Part shown: positions 1 through 5,979 of the stretch, piece after piece
Position numbering within the stretch: position 1 is the stretch's first letter
Layout: each line of letters opens with the position of its first letter
Assembly: GCA_037442465.1 (NCBI GenBank)
Contig: JBBIQI010000087.1
Location: 1-13,976, forward strand
Reading direction: 5' to 3'
Origin: DSNY01 sp037442465
Lineage (GTDB): Bacteria > Pseudomonadota > Gammaproteobacteria > Burkholderiales > Burkholderiaceae_F
DNA: 13,976 bases
Position numbers and translations under genes: made by a program
Notes under the pieces: model-generated
Databases searched by the model: none
Seen by the model: only the letters and a program-made list of their open reading frames with translations
Told to the model about the DNA's origin: nothing

Positions 1-38
1 TGCCGTGCGTCCGGCGCTGACGGCCTGCCCCGTTCGCG

Positions 39-716
39 TCAACGCGACCGCGCCAGCGCCCGCCAGACCAGCGCCAGCACGGCGATCGCCGCCGCTGCGA
101 CGAACACCGCCCAGCGCTGCGCGGCGGCGGCTGCGAGCGCCGACAGACCGCCGATCGCGAGCGCCCATACGACGATCGCCAGATACGTCGCAGTCAGCAC
201 CACCGCGACGATGACTCTCGACCTCAGACCGAGCAGGAAGCCGACGATCGCGCCGACCACTGGGCCGGTCATCCAGAACGGCACGAAGACGAACGCGAAC
301 AGACCGGCGACTCCGAACCGCTGCGCCCAGCCCTGGCGCGCGTGGGCGTCGACGCGGATGCGTTCCAGCCACGGCCGCAGCCGCGGCAGGTTCGGAAGGT
401 GGCGCCAGCCGATGACCACGAGCGGGTAGACGATCAGCACCTGGATGGTCTCGACCAGCATGTTGACCAGCACGACCGGCACGGGATCCAGTTCGACGGC
501 GAAACCGTAGGACAGACCTGCGGCCCGACCGATCAACAGGTTCAGCCCAGTCATCGCGGCCAATCGCAGCGTGACCTGCGGCTCGACGAACCAGCCGACG
601 CCGAACGCGACGAATGAGGCGGCCGCCAGCGCGATGCCGATCGCGAGCCAGCGCGCCTCCGCGCTCAGGCGGGCGGCGTGCGAGCGCTGCGCGGCGAGCG
701 CGTTGCGGAGGCTCAC
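39..716 (-). CDS. Small multidrug export (Sm_multidrug_ex) family membrane protein
   Basis: Integral inner-membrane protein of 225 residues. About six hydrophobic segments are visible, near residues 23-43, 48-66, 79-104, 134-162, 167-188 and 202-218. The stretch around residues 133-165 (RFGVAGLFAFVFVPFWMTGP, then a small-residue helix ending LLGLR) resembles the conserved core of the small multidrug export family (Pfam Sm_multidrug_ex); transport function in that family is poorly tested. I chose GTG at 716 because it overlaps the TGA of the upstream aldehyde dehydrogenase (GTGA, 4 bases), a sign of translational coupling, and leaves a short basic N-terminus before the first helix. The frame stays open far upstream, but that part is only a shadow of the dehydrogenase gene. 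Coupling suggests it moves a substrate or product of the same pathway, which is inference. Stop is TGA at 41-39. Confidence 0.75.
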   Translation of the reverse strand: MSLRNALAAQRSHAARLSAEARWLAIGIALAAASFVAFGVGWFVEPQVTLRLAAMTGLNLLIGRAAGLSYGFAVELDPVPVVLVNMLVETIQVLIVYPLVVIGWRHLPNLPRLRPWLERIRVDAHARQGWAQRFGVAGLFAFVFVPFWMTGPVVGAIVGFLLGLRSRVIVAVVLTATYLAIVVWALAIGGLSALAAAAAQRWAVFVAAAAIAVLALVWRALARSR

Positions 717-2104
717 GGCGCGCGCAAGTGCCACGCCTTCGGCCGCGTGAACGTCTCGATGCCGTAAGTCGACAGCGTGAGCCCCACGCCGGAGTGCTTC
801 ACGCCGCTCCACGGCAGCCGCGGGCTGACGCGGTCGCAGCAGTTCCAGTAGACGCTGCCGGCGGCGATCTGCGCGAGGATCGTCTTCGCGCGCGCCTCGT
901 TGTTGGTGTAAACGCCTGCCGTCAGGCCGTAGTCGCTGTCGTTCATCAGCCGCACGGCTTCGTCGTCGCTCGCGACCTTTTGAATGCCGATGATCGGGCC
1001 GAAGCTTTCCTCGCGCATCAGCAGCATGTCGTGGTTCACGTTCACGAGCACCGTCGGTTCGAACCAGTGCCCGCCGGGCCGATCGATCGGCTTGCCGCCG
1101 ACGAGCAGACGCGCGCCCTTGGCGACCGCATCCGCCACCTGCATCTGCAGCACCTTGACCTGCTGCGCGCGCGCGAGCGGCCCGATGTAAGTGTCCTCGG
1201 CGGTCGGCTCGCCGACCTTGAAGTTCTTCACCTCGGCGACGAACGCGGCGACGAAGGCGTCGTGGATGTTCTCGTGCACGTAGATCCGTTCCACGGAACA
1301 GCAGCTCTGCCCCGTGTTGTACATCGCGCCGTCGGCGAGCGAAGCGGCTGCCGCAGCGACGTCGACGTCGTCGCACACGTAGGTCGGATCCTTGCCGCCG
1401 AGTTCGAGCTGCAGCTTCACCATGCGGCCGGCCATGGCTTCGGCGATGCGCTTGCCGGTCGCGTACGAACCGGTGAAGAACACGCCGTCGACCGGTTCCT
1501 TCAGCAGCTCGATGCCGACGCGGCCGCCGCCGACCAGCACCTGGAAGATCTCCTGCGGCACGCCGGCGGCGTGCAGCAGGCGGCCGATCTCCAGCCCCGT
1601 AAGCGTGGCGTACTCGCTCGGCTTGTACAGCACGGCGTTGCCCGCGGCGAGCGCGGGCACGAAGACGTTGGCTCCGACAAAATACGGGTAGTTCCACGCC
1701 GAGATGTTGGCGATCACGCCGAGCGGCTCGTGCTCGATCACCTCGCGCATGCCGCCGTCGTCGAAGACCTGCCGCGGTGCGAGCGCGCCTGTCGTCTCGT
1801 TCAGAAAGAAGTCGAGCCGGCCCAGCAGTCCGGCGAGCTCGTTGCGCGATTGCCGGATCGGCTTGCCGACTTCGGACGTGAGGACCGCGGCGAGCTTGTC
1901 CATGTCGCGCACGACGCCCTCGCGAAACCGCCGGATGCAGGCGAGCCGATGTTCGAGCGTGGTCGCGGCCCACGCGGGCTGGGCCGCGCGCGCGGCGCGG
2001 TACTTGGCGAGGACCGATTCGTGCGTGTCTTCGGGCAGTTCGGCGATGACGCTGCCGTTGGCGGGGTTGGTGACAGTGAGCATAGGCTGGGATCCCATGG
2101 ACAT
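713..2104 (-). CDS. NAD(P)-dependent aldehyde dehydrogenase
   Basis: Oxidises an aldehyde to a carboxylate with NAD(P)+ in the cytoplasm. The protein is 463 residues, slightly short for the ALDH superfamily because the N-terminus is brief. Visible landmarks: oxyanion Asn138 in SAWNYP, cofactor-binding Lys161 in KPSE, the FFTGSYATG nucleotide loop at 209-217, general base Glu234 in LELGGKDP, catalytic Cys268 in GQSCCSVER, and Glu366 in EESFGP. All catalytic residues are intact. The start is uncertain: ATG at 2104, 2098 (Met3) and 2083 (Met8) are all possible and none has a strong ribosome-binding site; homology to the family begins at about Met8. It lies 186 bases downstream of the crotonase gene and overlaps the exporter gene. 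In the cluster it would be the PuuC-like step that oxidises a capped aldehyde; substrate is inferred from context, not from the sequence. Confidence 0.92.
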   Translation of the reverse strand: MSMGSQPMLTVTNPANGSVIAELPEDTHESVLAKYRAARAAQPAWAATTLEHRLACIRRFREGVVRDMDKLAAVLTSEVGKPIRQSRNELAGLLGRLDFFLNETTGALAPRQVFDDGGMREVIEHEPLGVIANISAWNYPYFVGANVFVPALAAGNAVLYKPSEYATLTGLEIGRLLHAAGVPQEIFQVLVGGGRVGIELLKEPVDGVFFTGSYATGKRIAEAMAGRMVKLQLELGGKDPTYVCDDVDVAAAAASLADGAMYNTGQSCCSVERIYVHENIHDAFVAAFVAEVKNFKVGEPTAEDTYIGPLARAQQVKVLQMQVADAVAKGARLLVGGKPIDRPGGHWFEPTVLVNVNHDMLLMREESFGPIIGIQKVASDDEAVRLMNDSDYGLTAGVYTNNEARAKTILAQIAAGSVYWNCCDRVSPRLPWSGVKHSGVGLTLSTYGIETFTRPKAWHLRAP

Positions 2105-2290
2105 CGGTTGTGGGCGGCCGCCGGCTCGGCGCGCGGCCTGCTGGCCCTATTTCGTTGTGGCCCCTTCGAGCGAACGGCGCGGCCGGGGCGGAATGAACGG
2201 CACCGTCTTACCCCATCGTCGCCGTCGCGGCTCGCTTCCCGAAGGGCAGGGCATGATCGCGGACGCGCTCGCGCCGGCGGGCGACGGTTC
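2105..2290. other. Gap between crotonase and aldehyde dehydrogenase genes
   Basis: These 186 bases lie between two genes of the same orientation. I see no gene, no terminator hairpin with a T run and no convincing sigma-70 promoter for the dehydrogenase. The gap leaves open whether the aldehyde dehydrogenase and exporter form a separate transcript. Confidence 0.5.
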
Positions 2291-3187
2291 TTACTCGCCG
2301 CGCAGCTCCTTCGCCAGCCGTCGTGCTTCGTCGCCTTCCGGGATCGGTCGACCGGAGTCGCGCCATTCGACGGCGGAGTGGAAACCGTGCTTGGCGGCAT
2401 GCGCGCGGAACCACATGCCTTCGGGATTGTGCCGCGTGATGCCGTCGAAGACGGTCGCGATCAGCTGCGTCGTCGCCAGTCCCATGTTCTCGTAGGCCTG
2501 GTTGATCGCGAGCTTCTGCATCATCAACTGTCCGCGCGGCACGCCACTGATGCGTTCGGCGAGCGCGTCCACGGCGCCGTCGAGTTCGTGCGGCTCGACC
2601 GCGTCGATCGCCAGGCCCCATTCCTTCGCGGTTGCGCCGTCGATCGTGTCGCCGGTGAGCAGCAGCCTTTTCGCGCGCTGCATGCCGACCCGGTACAGCC
2701 ACAGCGCCGTGGTCGGACAGCCCCACACGCGGGTGGGCATGTAGCCGATGCGCGCCGTCGTCTCCATCACCAGCAGGTCGCAGGCGAGCGCGATGTCCGA
2801 GCCGCCGGCGACCGCGTACTGCTGCACGCGACAGATCGTCGGCTTGTAGCTGCGCCACAGGCTCATGATGTCGTCGGTCGCACCCTTCATCCACTTGTAG
2901 TCGACCATCGGGTCCCACGGCATCTCGTTCTGCAGCCACTCGTGCGCCGCGGGCCGCTCGGCGGACTCCTTCATGTCGTAGCCGGCGCAGAACGCGCGTC
3001 CCGCCCCCTGCACGACGATCACGTGCACTTCGTCATCGTCGTTGGCAAGCTGCACCGCACGGCGGATCTCGCCCGGCATCGCCGGGCTGATCGCGTTCAG
3101 CCGCTCGGGCCGGTTCAGCGTGATGCGCGCGATGCGCGGGTTGCGCGCATCCTTGCCGTACAACAGCGTTTCGAAGGTCGCTTGCAT
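2291..3187 (-). CDS. Crotonase-fold (enoyl-CoA hydratase/isomerase family) protein
   Basis: 298-residue crotonase-superfamily protein, an acyl-CoA enzyme. The first oxyanion-hole segment is at 65-71 (AFCAGYD) and the second at 126-131 (VAGGSD). The acidic residue that is Glu144 in rat mitochondrial enoyl-CoA hydratase is Asp131 here, and the second catalytic Glu (rat 164) falls in IGYMPTRVWG (147-156), which has no acid. It therefore lacks the Glu pair of a classical hydratase and its reaction cannot be named; it could be an isomerase, hydrolase or lyase. It resembles, from memory, a clade of uncharacterised crotonases sharing the PTRVWG motif. ATG at 3187 is well supported by GGAGA at 3197-3193, five bases upstream. 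It begins 22 bases after the C26 hydrolase stop, so the two are probably co-transcribed. Its part in a gamma-glutamyl pathway is not obvious. Confidence 0.88.
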   Translation of the reverse strand: MQATFETLLYGKDARNPRIARITLNRPERLNAISPAMPGEIRRAVQLANDDDEVHVIVVQGAGRAFCAGYDMKESAERPAAHEWLQNEMPWDPMVDYKWMKGATDDIMSLWRSYKPTICRVQQYAVAGGSDIALACDLLVMETTARIGYMPTRVWGCPTTALWLYRVGMQRAKRLLLTGDTIDGATAKEWGLAIDAVEPHELDGAVDALAERISGVPRGQLMMQKLAINQAYENMGLATTQLIATVFDGITRHNPEGMWFRAHAAKHGFHSAVEWRDSGRPIPEGDEARRLAKELRGE

Positions 3188-3209
3188 GATCGTCTCCGGG
3201 CGTTGCGGG

Positions 3210-3995
3210 TCACGCGGCGGCTTTGCCGCGCGCGCGAATCGCCGCGACGAAGTCGCGCAACAGCGGGTCGCCGTCGAGCAGCGCGCGATCGTCGCGGTCG
3301 TGGAACTCCGGGTGCCACTGCACGCCGGCGACGTACGACGGACCGTTCCAGCGGAATGCCTCGACGATGCCGTCGTCGGGGCAGCGCGCCTCGACCGTGA
3401 AGTCGGGCGCGAGCTCCTTGATGGCCTGGTGGTGCACGCTGTTGACAACGGCCCGCGGCGTGCCGCGATACAACCGCGCGAGCCGGGTGCCGGCGACGAA
3501 CTCGATCGCGTGGAAGTTGCGGTCGTACAGCGCGGCGTCGCGGTGCTTGAGCGCATCGGGCCTCTGTGTGGCGATGTCCTGGTACAGCGTGCCGCCGAAG
3601 GCGACGTTCAGCACCTGCAGTCCGCGGCAAACGCCGAGCACCGGCTTGCCGCGCGCCACGAACGCGCGCAGCAAGGCGATCTCGTACTCGTCGCGCACGC
3701 GGTCGCCGCTCCATTCGGGACGCAGCGGCGCTTCGCCATAGCTGCCCGGCCACATGTCGGAGCCGCCTTCGAGCACGAGCGCGTCGAGCACGTCGGCGTA
3801 CTCGGCGAGCGACACGTCGCCGCGCTTGGTCGGACCTTCGGGCGAGGGGATCAGAAACGCGATCGCGCCGGCGGACTGCACCCAGTGCACGATCGACTGC
3901 TCGACGTACTGCAGCGTCTTGCCGGTGAAGATCGGTCGCTGCGCGTCCGGATGGAAGAAGCAGGCCGAAATGCCGACGTGCGGCCGCCGCGCCAT
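3210..3995 (-). CDS. Class I glutamine amidotransferase-like gamma-glutamyl hydrolase (peptidase C26, PuuD-like)
   Basis: Predicted cytoplasmic hydrolase of gamma-glutamyl amides, like PuuD, which cuts gamma-glutamyl-GABA into glutamate and GABA. The 261-residue protein has the full class I triad: nucleophile Cys123 in GVCRG, His228 and Glu230 in QWHPE. LEGGSD (75-80), the NSVHHQ segment (185-190) and the pattern GVCRGLQVLNVAFGGTL near 121-137 are typical of the C26 subgroup. I chose ATG at 3995, whose A is shared with the TGA stop of the alcohol dehydrogenase (TGATG); a GTG at 3998 directly before it is an alternative. This overlap implies translational coupling. In aniline-degradation clusters a related amidotransferase-like protein accompanies a glutamine-synthetase homologue, so it could act on various N-glutamylated amines. 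The fold assignment is firm; the exact substrate is inference. Confidence 0.9.
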   Translation of the reverse strand: MARRPHVGISACFFHPDAQRPIFTGKTLQYVEQSIVHWVQSAGAIAFLIPSPEGPTKRGDVSLAEYADVLDALVLEGGSDMWPGSYGEAPLRPEWSGDRVRDEYEIALLRAFVARGKPVLGVCRGLQVLNVAFGGTLYQDIATQRPDALKHRDAALYDRNFHAIEFVAGTRLARLYRGTPRAVVNSVHHQAIKELAPDFTVEARCPDDGIVEAFRWNGPSYVAGVQWHPEFHDRDDRALLDGDPLLRDFVAAIRARGKAAA

Positions 3996-5128
3996 CACAT
4001 CGCCTGCTCGAAGAAGCGCTCGAAGTCTGCGCGCCCGCAGGGCCGCGGGTTCGTCAGATGGCAGGTGTCGCGCAGCGCGAGGTCGACCAGGCGCGGAATC
4101 GCCGCGCGAGTGACGCCGTGGGCAGCGAGTCCGCCGTCAATGCCGATCTCGGCTTTCAGCTTCGCCAGCCATGGCACGAAAGCTTCGGCCGAGCCGGCGC
4201 CGGCCACGCGCGCCAGTTCCGCGAACTTGGTGGGCGCGGCTTCGAGGTTGAACCGCATCACCGGCTCGATCATCAAGGCGTTCGCCAGCCCGTGGTGCAG
4301 GTCGCACACGGCGCCGAGCGCGTGCGCGCACGAGTGCACGGCCCCCAGATCCTTCTGAAACGCGATCGCGCCCATCATCGAGGCCATCATCATGTCGCTT
4401 CTGGCCTGCAGGTTTTTCGGTTCGCGCACGGCAGCGGCGAGCGCGCGCGCGGCGATGCGCGTGCCTTCGAGCGCGATGCCGTCGCACAGCGGGTGATACG
4501 CGGGCGACAGATACGACTCGACGTTGTGCGTCAGCGCATCCATGCCGGTGGCGGCGGTCAGATTCGGCGGCAAGGCGAAGGTCAACTCCGGGTCGGCGAA
4601 CACCACGCGCGCCAGCAACCTGGGAGAAAAGATCACGCGCTTGACGTGCGTGTCGTCCTCGCTGACCACGCTCGAGCGGCCGACTTCGGAACCGGTGCCG
4701 CTGGTCGTCGGCACGGCGACGAAGTAGGGCAGTTCGCCCGCGATCGCGCGCGGGTTCGGATGGTCCCACGCGTACTCCAGCACGTGGCCGTCGTATGTGG
4801 CGAGCAGGCCGACCAACTTGGCGACGTCCAGCGCCGCACCGCCGCCGAAGCCGATCACGCTGTCGGCGCGATGCAGACGGTACGCATCCGCGCCGGCCAT
4901 CGCCTGCGCGGCGGTCGGGTTGCCGGCCACGCCCGAGTACACGCCGACGTCCAGCCCGGTGGCCAGGTGCGACATGAACTCCTTGAGCAGCGGCAGCGTC
5001 GCGAGCGACCGATCGGTCACCAGCAGCGGTCGCTTCAGCCCCCGCTCGCGCAGGTGCACGCCGACCAGCTTGCGACTGCCGGCGCCGAAGTGAATCGTGG
5101 TGGGAAACGACAAGTGGGCGATGGTCAT
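3995..5128 (-). CDS. Iron-containing (group III) alcohol dehydrogenase
   Basis: NAD(P)-dependent alcohol/aldehyde oxidoreductase of the Fe-ADH family, 377 residues, the usual length. Nucleotide-binding GGGAALD is at 95-101 and the conserved TTSGTGSE at 141-148. The four metal ligands can be placed by motif spacing: Asp197 and His201 in GMDALTHNVE, His265 in HSCAHALGA and His279 in LHHGLANA. The family includes lactaldehyde reductase, 1,3-propanediol dehydrogenase, maleylacetate reductase and EutG. ATG at 5128 gives the family-typical N-terminus (a short strand, then HFGAGS), but no clear Shine-Dalgarno or promoter is seen upstream, where the repeat-rich gap begins. It overlaps the C26 hydrolase by one base. 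In this cluster it could oxidise the hydroxyl of a gamma-glutamyl-capped amino alcohol to the aldehyde used by the aldehyde dehydrogenase; that pairing is inference. Maleylacetate reductase is less likely given the neighbours. Confidence 0.93.
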   Translation of the reverse strand: MTIAHLSFPTTIHFGAGSRKLVGVHLRERGLKRPLLVTDRSLATLPLLKEFMSHLATGLDVGVYSGVAGNPTAAQAMAGADAYRLHRADSVIGFGGGAALDVAKLVGLLATYDGHVLEYAWDHPNPRAIAGELPYFVAVPTTSGTGSEVGRSSVVSEDDTHVKRVIFSPRLLARVVFADPELTFALPPNLTAATGMDALTHNVESYLSPAYHPLCDGIALEGTRIAARALAAAVREPKNLQARSDMMMASMMGAIAFQKDLGAVHSCAHALGAVCDLHHGLANALMIEPVMRFNLEAAPTKFAELARVAGAGSAEAFVPWLAKLKAEIGIDGGLAAHGVTRAAIPRLVDLALRDTCHLTNPRPCGRADFERFFEQAM

Positions 5129-5337
5129 GGGCGTTGAATCGTCATCGAGAAAGGGTATCGGCCTGCGTCAGGTCGCTGTCCGCGCGCGGTCCTTCCGGTG
5201 CGACGCCCCGCGCGATACCGAGCCGAAACGCTCGTCATTGTGAGCCAAGACGCTCGCCATTCCGAGCTATTGATGATTACCCAACCTCGTGACACCACCA
5301 GCTTGCGAGTATTTTCGGCTCTAAGCGAACCGGTTCC

Positions 5338-5364
5338 GTCATCCCGAGCGTACGCGAGGGATCT
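5338..5364 (+). repeat. Palindromic repeat unit, variant copy
   Basis: A 27-base unit starting GTCATCCCGAGCG and ending GAGGGATCT. Its ends pair (ATCCC with GGGAT) around CGAGCGTACGCGA, so it can fold as a hairpin. It is a diverged copy of the unit at 5681-5708 in the same orientation. Confidence 0.7.
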
Positions 5365-5390
5365 CGGGTGCTCGGATAGCTGAATCTCTC

Positions 5391-5454
5391 ACACGGAGAA
5401 CACGGAGGACAGGGCTTGCGGTTTCGAGTCTCTCTCCGTGCTCTCCGTGTTCTC
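5391..5454. repeat. Inverted repeat built of ACACGGAGA units
   Basis: The left arm holds two copies of ACACGGAG (5391-5398 and 5400-5407). The right arm holds the tandem CTCTCCGTG (5432-5440 and 5441-5449) followed by TTCTC. GAGAACACGGAG at 5396-5407 is a perfect 12-base inverted match to CTCCGTGTTCTC at 5443-5454, with 35 bases between. It is a different family from the surrounding GTCATTCCGAG repeats. There is no T run, so it does not look like an intrinsic terminator. Confidence 0.75.
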
Positions 5455-5535
5455 GGTGTTTGACAATGGTCGCGCAAAGTCAGCGCTGGTGGATCGGCGG
5501 GCTGCAAGCAAGAGAGCCGTGTTTGCGGGCGGCCG

Positions 5536-5563
5536 AGATTCCTCGCCTTCGGCTCGGAATGAC
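5536..5563 (-). repeat. 28-base palindromic repeat, left member of a perfect inverted pair
   Basis: This unit is the exact reverse complement, over all 28 bases, of 5681-5708. Within it ATTCC pairs with GGAAT and GCC with GGC around a TTC loop, leaving a TC/TC internal mismatch, so each copy can form its own hairpin and the two copies can pair with each other across 117 bases. Confidence 0.85.
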
Positions 5564-5680
5564 AAGGGTGGGTGCGGCTCGGAATGACGAGGCAAGAAGC
5601 GGGTCGGAATGACGTGGGGCTGCGGGCGCGGGGCGGTGGCCACGTGTCGCAAGGATTTGTGGGGCTGAATAACGACACTC

Positions 5681-5708
5681 GTCATTCCGAGCCGAAGGCG
5701 AGGAATCT
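5681..5708 (+). repeat. 28-base palindromic repeat, right member of a perfect inverted pair
   Basis: It begins GTCATTCCGAGCC and ends GGCGAGGAATCT, identical in reverse complement to 5536-5563. A diverged inverted copy follows at 5727-5752, 18 bases further on. Confidence 0.85.
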
Positions 5709-5726
5709 GTCCCGTTCGCAACGGGG

Positions 5727-5752
5727 AGATCCCTCGCTTTGCTCGCGATGAC
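5727..5752 (-). repeat. Palindromic repeat unit, diverged copy
   Basis: A 26-base unit beginning AGATCCCTCGC and ending GCGATGAC, matching the 28-base unit at 5536-5563 with several changes and two fewer bases. It starts the right-hand run of cores spaced at about 20 bases (to 5813). Confidence 0.65.
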
Positions 5753-5979
5753 AAGGCTGGCGTCTCGGATGACAATGCCGATCCGGGATGGCAACGCCAG
5801 CGTCCGGGATGACCGGGCCCCTTCGCGATCACAGAGCCACGCCATTTCGAACTGCGCCACTGCGCCGGGGCTCGGAATCTCGGCCAGGCCGGGGCGCATC
5901 CGACGCGGCCACGAGATCGAGTCCGCAACCCCGGTAGCGAAATGCATGTTCGCGAAGCGGCCAACTGCCGGGTGCGGGT

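Larger units (their letters stand above)
5229..5813. repeat. Array of GTCATTCCGAGCC-type dispersed repeats in both orientations
   Basis: At least 11 copies of a 12-13-base core were read. Copies on the plus strand are at 5234-5246, 5256-5268, 5338-5350 and 5681-5693. Reverse-complement copies are at 5551-5563, 5576-5588, 5601-5613, 5741-5752, 5762-5773, 5781-5792 and 5802-5813. Sub-groups are evenly spaced: the first pair 22 bases apart, the middle triplet exactly 25 bases apart, and the last four at 21, 19 and 21 bases. The longer copies extend into a palindromic unit. Similar repeats are, from memory, scattered in intergenic DNA of many environmental proteobacteria; their function is unknown. 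Confidence 0.8.
5129..5979. other. 851-base gene-free stretch rich in short repeats
   Basis: No protein gene is supported here. Translations across it on either strand are Arg/Ser/Pro-rich and recycle phrases such as CHSEPKARNL and SSRAKRGIS, which are the translated form of the repeats rather than a conserved protein. It separates the synthetase/binding-protein pair from the alcohol dehydrogenase operon. I found no intrinsic terminator after the binding protein and no convincing promoter before the dehydrogenase. The stretch 5814-5979 shows nothing recognisable. Confidence 0.75.

Noticed and set aside
39..1973. A 644-codon minus-strand frame fusing the exporter to upstream sequence
   Set aside because: Only the last 225 codons look like a protein; the rest is the aldehyde dehydrogenase read in the wrong frame.
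614..3400. A 928-codon open frame on the plus strand antisense to the aldehyde dehydrogenase and crotonase genes
   Set aside because: It runs across two well-supported genes and their gap, its product is rich in Arg, His and Ala without family motifs, and such frames arise from strong third-position GC in the opposite-strand genes.
5551..5613. Three 13-base repeats at an exact 25-base period as a mini-CRISPR
   Set aside because: Repeats are far shorter than CRISPR repeats, spacers are 12 bases, there are no cas genes, and the same core occurs elsewhere in both orientations.
5480..5964. Minus-strand open frames of the 5.5-6 kb gap with phrases such as CHSEPKARNL and SSRAKRGIS
   Set aside because: These phrases are translations of the nucleotide repeats; there is no start context and no conserved domain.
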